From: Lysinibacillus boronitolerans JCM 21713 = 10a = NBRC 103108
Lineage (GTDB): Bacteria; Bacillota; Bacilli; Bacillales_A; Planococcaceae
Length of the DNA: 54,233 nt
Direction of reading: 5' to 3'
Assembly (NCBI RefSeq): GCF_000772935.1
Contig: NZ_JPVR01000055.1
Location: 1 to 54,233, forward strand
This document shows positions 51,276 through 54,233 of the stretch, piece by piece. Numbering within the stretch: position 1 is the first letter of the stretch; the number at the start of each line of letters is the position of its first letter. The notes beneath the pieces were generated by a model. It had not been told where the DNA came from. It ran no database searches and saw nothing but the letters and a program-made list of their open reading frames with translations. The translations under genes were made by a program, and so were the position numbers.

Positions 51276-51685
51276 TGATTCCACAAAATAAATTGGATGA
51301 AGAGTTAACAGCAGATTTCGAAGAAGTGGTCCAACCTTCTCGCACCTACAAATTAGATTTAGAACGAAAGCGCATTGTCGGATATTGTGATGGACGAGAA
51401 GCCATTGAACAGGCTATCTATAAAGCATTGAGTACAGAGCGCTATGATCATTTAATTTATACTTGGAACTATGGTGCTGAAATCGGAAAGCTATTTGGAC
51501 AACCTATCCCTTTTGTATACAGTGAACTAAAAAGACTTATAACCGAAGCGTTAACACAGGATGATCGAATCGACAGTGTTGATGCTTTTTCTTTTAGTCA
51601 CGTAAAGAATAAAGTACATGTGCAATTTACAGCTCATACAACAGCAGGAGAAATTGAAATAACAAAAGAGGTGGTGGTTTCTTAA
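51275..51685 (+). CDS. Baseplate wedge protein (XkdS-like, DUF2634)
   Basis: A 136-residue protein of the XkdS/gp25-like type. SRTYKLDLERKRIVGYCDGREAIEQAIYKALSTERYDHLIY is the conserved block. It joins the sheath to the baseplate. The ATG overlaps the previous stop (TGATG). Confidence 0.88.
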   Translation: MIPQNKLDEELTADFEEVVQPSRTYKLDLERKRIVGYCDGREAIEQAIYKALSTERYDHLIYTWNYGAEIGKLFGQPIPFVYSELKRLITEALTQDDRIDSVDAFSFSHVKNKVHVQFTAHTTAGEIEITKEVVVS

Positions 51686-52746
51686 TGTTTGAACATATTA
51701 CGCAGGAGCAATTACTAGATGATGCACTAGAAATGGTAAAATCAAACGTAGACAAGCGAGAAGGTTCAATTATCTGGGATGCACTTTCACCTCACACAAT
51801 ACAGTTATACGAGCTGTATCTTTCAATGGAAGGTATGCTACAAGAAATGTTTGGTGATACGGCTTCTAGAGAATTCTTAATTCGTTTATGTAAAGATAGA
51901 GGAATATCACCTTATTCTGCTGAAAAGGCAATCTTAAAAGGAATATTTAATTTAGATGTACCTATCGGAAGCCGTTTTTCTTTAGATATTCATAATTACA
52001 CCGTTACTGAAAAAATCAGTTTCGGTGTTTTTAAATTGGAATGTGAAACACCAGGAATGATTGGCAACAATTACTTCGGTCCATTAATTCCAATTGAATA
52101 TATAGACGGATTAACAAATGCTGAACTAATTGAATTATTAATACCAGGTGAAGATGAGGAAGATACAGAAAGCTTGCGTAAACGATATTTAGATAGTTTT
52201 GAAGCATTAGCTTATGGCGGAAACCGAAAAGATTATTTGGATAAAGTTCACGAACTTCAAGGCATTGGTGGTGTAAAGGCCTACCGCATTAGAGAAGGAA
52301 TTTACAATGTGAAATTGGTTGTGTTAGATGCAACTTACAATGTACCTTCATCAACATTGCTGGAATCATTGCAGACAGCTATAGACCCAGTAACCAATCA
52401 AGGGGAGGGGTTAGGAATTGCCCCAATCGGACATACAGTATTAGTTAAAGGTGTCAGTAATACTGTAATTAATATTAACTTCCCTAACATCACTTTTGAT
52501 GAGGGGTTTGAATGGGCAGATGTTGAAATAGATGTACAACAAATGGTAGATGATTATTTGCTTGAACTTAAAAAAACGTGGGAAAATTCTTCACCACTTG
52601 TTTTGCGAATAGTGCATTTAGAATCTCGAATGCTTGAAATCAACGGGATAATTGATGTGCAAAATACAACCATTAACGGAACTGCAAGTAATTTCACTTT
52701 AGACAACGATTCTATTCCAAAAAGAGGTGAGGTTACTAATGTATGA
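51685..52746 (+). CDS. Baseplate J-like protein (XkdT)
   Basis: A 353-residue baseplate wedge protein. Typical blocks are VDKREGSIIWDALSPHTIQLYELYLSMEGML (about 18-48), DTESLRKRYLDSFEALAYGGNRKDYLDKV (about 158-186) and a C-terminal GEVTNV. Works with the XkdS- and XkdU-like proteins. Overlaps its neighbours by one and eight bases. Confidence 0.93.
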   Translation: MFEHITQEQLLDDALEMVKSNVDKREGSIIWDALSPHTIQLYELYLSMEGMLQEMFGDTASREFLIRLCKDRGISPYSAEKAILKGIFNLDVPIGSRFSLDIHNYTVTEKISFGVFKLECETPGMIGNNYFGPLIPIEYIDGLTNAELIELLIPGEDEEDTESLRKRYLDSFEALAYGGNRKDYLDKVHELQGIGGVKAYRIREGIYNVKLVVLDATYNVPSSTLLESLQTAIDPVTNQGEGLGIAPIGHTVLVKGVSNTVININFPNITFDEGFEWADVEIDVQQMVDDYLLELKKTWENSSPLVLRIVHLESRMLEINGIIDVQNTTINGTASNFTLDNDSIPKRGEVTNV

Positions 52747-53404
52747 ACCGTTAACAAATGAGATAGATATTTCAAAACTTTACCCAACGACTATTAGTGA
52801 TTTTGAGGAATTTATTGAAATAGCCAAAGTTGAAAACACTAATTTTAATCGGGTTAAAGTTGAGTTATTGCAAATGTTTTCTATGCGATTTGTAAACGAA
52901 ATTGATGAGATAGGTATTGCTCGTTGGGAGAAAATGATGAAGTTAAAACGTCGCCCATCAGATACGTTAGAAACCAGACGAATGAAAGTTCTTGCAAAAA
53001 TTAATAACAAACTTCCATATACTTGGCGTTCGTTACAACAATTACTGAATTCTATTTTTGGTGAGGGTAATTATCAAATCAACTTAGACCCACAAGAGTA
53101 CATTTTAGAATTGTTGTTACCGAGTGAACAGAATTATTATCGTGAAGTATCGGAAATTTTAGAGCCTATGATTCCTTTAAATATTTATATGATCATCGCA
53201 GAAGGAATTTTAAAAGAGGTAATTCAATTGGTTGGTGGCTCTTATTCATGGACGTTACCAACAAAAATATGTGGCCGATTTAAAACAGCTAAAACCCATG
53301 GTGCATTAGGGAATGAAATATTAAGCGTTTCAAACGATGCTTATGGTTTCGATATGAACAATCGTATTTGTGGCCGATTTAGAGCAGGAGGTGTGAGGAA
53401 TTGA
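52739..53404 (+). CDS. Baseplate protein (YmfQ/XkdU-like, DUF2313)
   Basis: A 221-residue protein with the DUF2313 pattern: EIDEIGIARWEKMMKL, TLETRRMKVLAKINNKLPYTWRSLQQLL. It links the baseplate wedge to the fibre proteins. The C-terminus carries two copies of ICGRF (about 178 and 210), a short repeat. GAGGTGAGG sets the ATG at 52739. Its stop overlaps the next TTG start. Confidence 0.88.
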   Translation: MYEPLTNEIDISKLYPTTISDFEEFIEIAKVENTNFNRVKVELLQMFSMRFVNEIDEIGIARWEKMMKLKRRPSDTLETRRMKVLAKINNKLPYTWRSLQQLLNSIFGEGNYQINLDPQEYILELLLPSEQNYYREVSEILEPMIPLNIYMIIAEGILKEVIQLVGGSYSWTLPTKICGRFKTAKTHGALGNEILSVSNDAYGFDMNNRICGRFRAGGVRN

Positions 53405-53709
53405 ATGAAATACAACCGTTGATGATAGATTTAACGCAGCAATTTTTAAGTAATCTTGTAGCAGGAGCCAAGGTGACTATTGATGGAGTCGTACATGACA
53501 AAGAAATCTATCATACTAGCACAAAGTATGGACTAAGAAAGTATGTGAAATTATCTCTAGAACAAGGCCTAGTTACACGTGCTGCTTTAGTCGATAATTA
53601 TGGGCGTGAATTGTACGTTAAAACAATGAATTATCAAAAGGGTTCACAGGGGTATGTTATCGCATTTCCTCTACAACTGGAAACGAAGGAAGTGAAAATA
53701 AGTGAATAA
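53401..53709 (+). CDS. Small tail protein of unknown function
   Basis: A 102-residue protein starting at TTG 53401 behind GGAGGTGAGG. It is beta-rich (VAGAKVTIDGVVHDKEIYHTSTKYGLRKYVKLSL), like a small protein found before fibre genes in related prophages. No firm family. Confidence 0.65.
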   Translation: MNEIQPLMIDLTQQFLSNLVAGAKVTIDGVVHDKEIYHTSTKYGLRKYVKLSLEQGLVTRAALVDNYGRELYVKTMNYQKGSQGYVIAFPLQLETKEVKISE

Positions 53710-54233
53710 TCTAATGAATGGCGAAATACCTTTAAACTTCAAAAAAAATCCTTATGAACGTACTCAATGGCATGATGATGTCACGGACCCTGCGACAGGA
53801 GAAATTATCAATGATGGCACACCATTCATGTCTGAATTCGCAAATAATTTTGAGTGGGGAATCTACAACGCTTATCGGGTTTTGATAGAACATGCTCGTC
53901 AAATTCAACGTATACAAGTTCAACAAGAGTTGGATGGTCGTGTTCCTGAAAATAGTGGTACTTTTTCAGACACGCTTGATGGCAGCTCTAACAAAATTAA
54001 ATTAGATACAGCATTAACAGATATTCTCGAAGCTGTTACAGATGGCACAACTACTTTAAAAGTGGCTAGTGTTGATGGTTTTACACCATTTACGCAAGTC
54101 ACTATTTTTGATGATACAAAAACTGAGGATGTATTAATTACAGCGATCGATGCAAGTGCTAAGACTATCACTGTACAGGCTCTTGCATTTTCGTACAAAA
54201 AGGGCGCTAAAGTGGCTCGTAGTAACGTTTCAA
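53702..54233 (+). CDS. Tail fibre-like protein, 5' part (cut by window edge)
   Basis: A GTG at 53702 with AGGAAGTGA upstream opens a frame that runs without a stop through the window edge (177 codons seen). The start (GEIPLNFKKNPYERTQWHDDVTDPATGEII) and the following beta-rich, Thr/Asp-rich sequence fit the N-terminal, baseplate-binding part of a phage fibre or receptor-binding protein. The C-terminal part is missing. Confidence 0.7.
   Translation, partial: MNNLMNGEIPLNFKKNPYERTQWHDDVTDPATGEIINDGTPFMSEFANNFEWGIYNAYRVLIEHARQIQRIQVQQELDGRVPENSGTFSDTLDGSSNKIKLDTALTDILEAVTDGTTTLKVASVDGFTPFTQVTIFDDTKTEDVLITAIDASAKTITVQALAFSYKKGAKVARSNVS

Overview
The window looks like a low-GC Bacillota chromosome, most likely a Lysinibacillus or close Bacillales relative. 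The evidence is AT-rich DNA, strong AGGAGG ribosome binding sites, many TTG and GTG starts, and a gene order (tsaE-tsaB-rimI-tsaD, ABC-F, rex, tatA-tatC, CPBP protease, groES-groEL) that matches the Bacillus subtilis ydiB-groEL region as I remember it. The genus is inferred, not proven.

Host part (1 to about 13,850). The window opens with the 3' end of a 5S rRNA gene and its terminator. An M24 aminopeptidase follows on the minus strand, then tRNA-Asp, a small lipoprotein, and the overlapping tsaE-tsaB-rimI-tsaD operon (tRNA t6A synthesis plus a ribosomal N-acetyltransferase). The tsaD to ABC-F gap carries a dense cluster of DnaA boxes. Next come an ABC-F ATPase, the redox repressor Rex, TatA and TatC, a small secreted protein of unknown role, a CPBP protease, and the CIRCE-controlled groES-groEL operon.

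Prophage part (about 13,860 to the right edge, incomplete). A temperate phage with a contractile, PBSX-like tail is inserted just after groEL. The lysogeny module is integrase, ImmA-like peptidase and CI-like repressor (minus strand) facing a Cro-like gene (plus strand) across an array of GTTCC-N5-GGAAC operators. The early region follows: Rha/ORF6C antirepressor, XRE regulators, a candidate single-strand annealing protein with a Cas4-like Fe-S nuclease, an orphan DNA methyltransferase, a replication organizer with internal repeats, a DnaC-like loader, SSB, dUTPase, several nuclease-fold proteins, Dam and an ArpU/RinA-like late activator. Between early and late genes sits an accessory block: a structured leader ending in a terminator, then tad2 (Thoeris anti-defence) and an Acb2-like nucleotide sponge, then a four-helix membrane protein with its own promoter and terminator.

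The late operon runs TerS, TerL, portal, minor head protein, a nest of small genes that includes a second Acb2-like protein with a Cys-rich head, scaffold, decoration protein, capsid, connectors, sheath, tube, tail chaperone, a lipoprotein cargo pair, tape measure, LysM protein, hub and baseplate proteins, and the start of a fibre-like gene cut by the window edge. Lysis genes and the right attachment site are not in view.

The points most worth a second look are the set of three predicted cyclic-nucleotide sponges (Tad2, Acb2-like and Cys-rich Acb2-like), the terminator placed just before the tad2 ribosome binding site, the DnaA-box cluster, and a textbook -1 frameshift signal in the tail chaperone gene.
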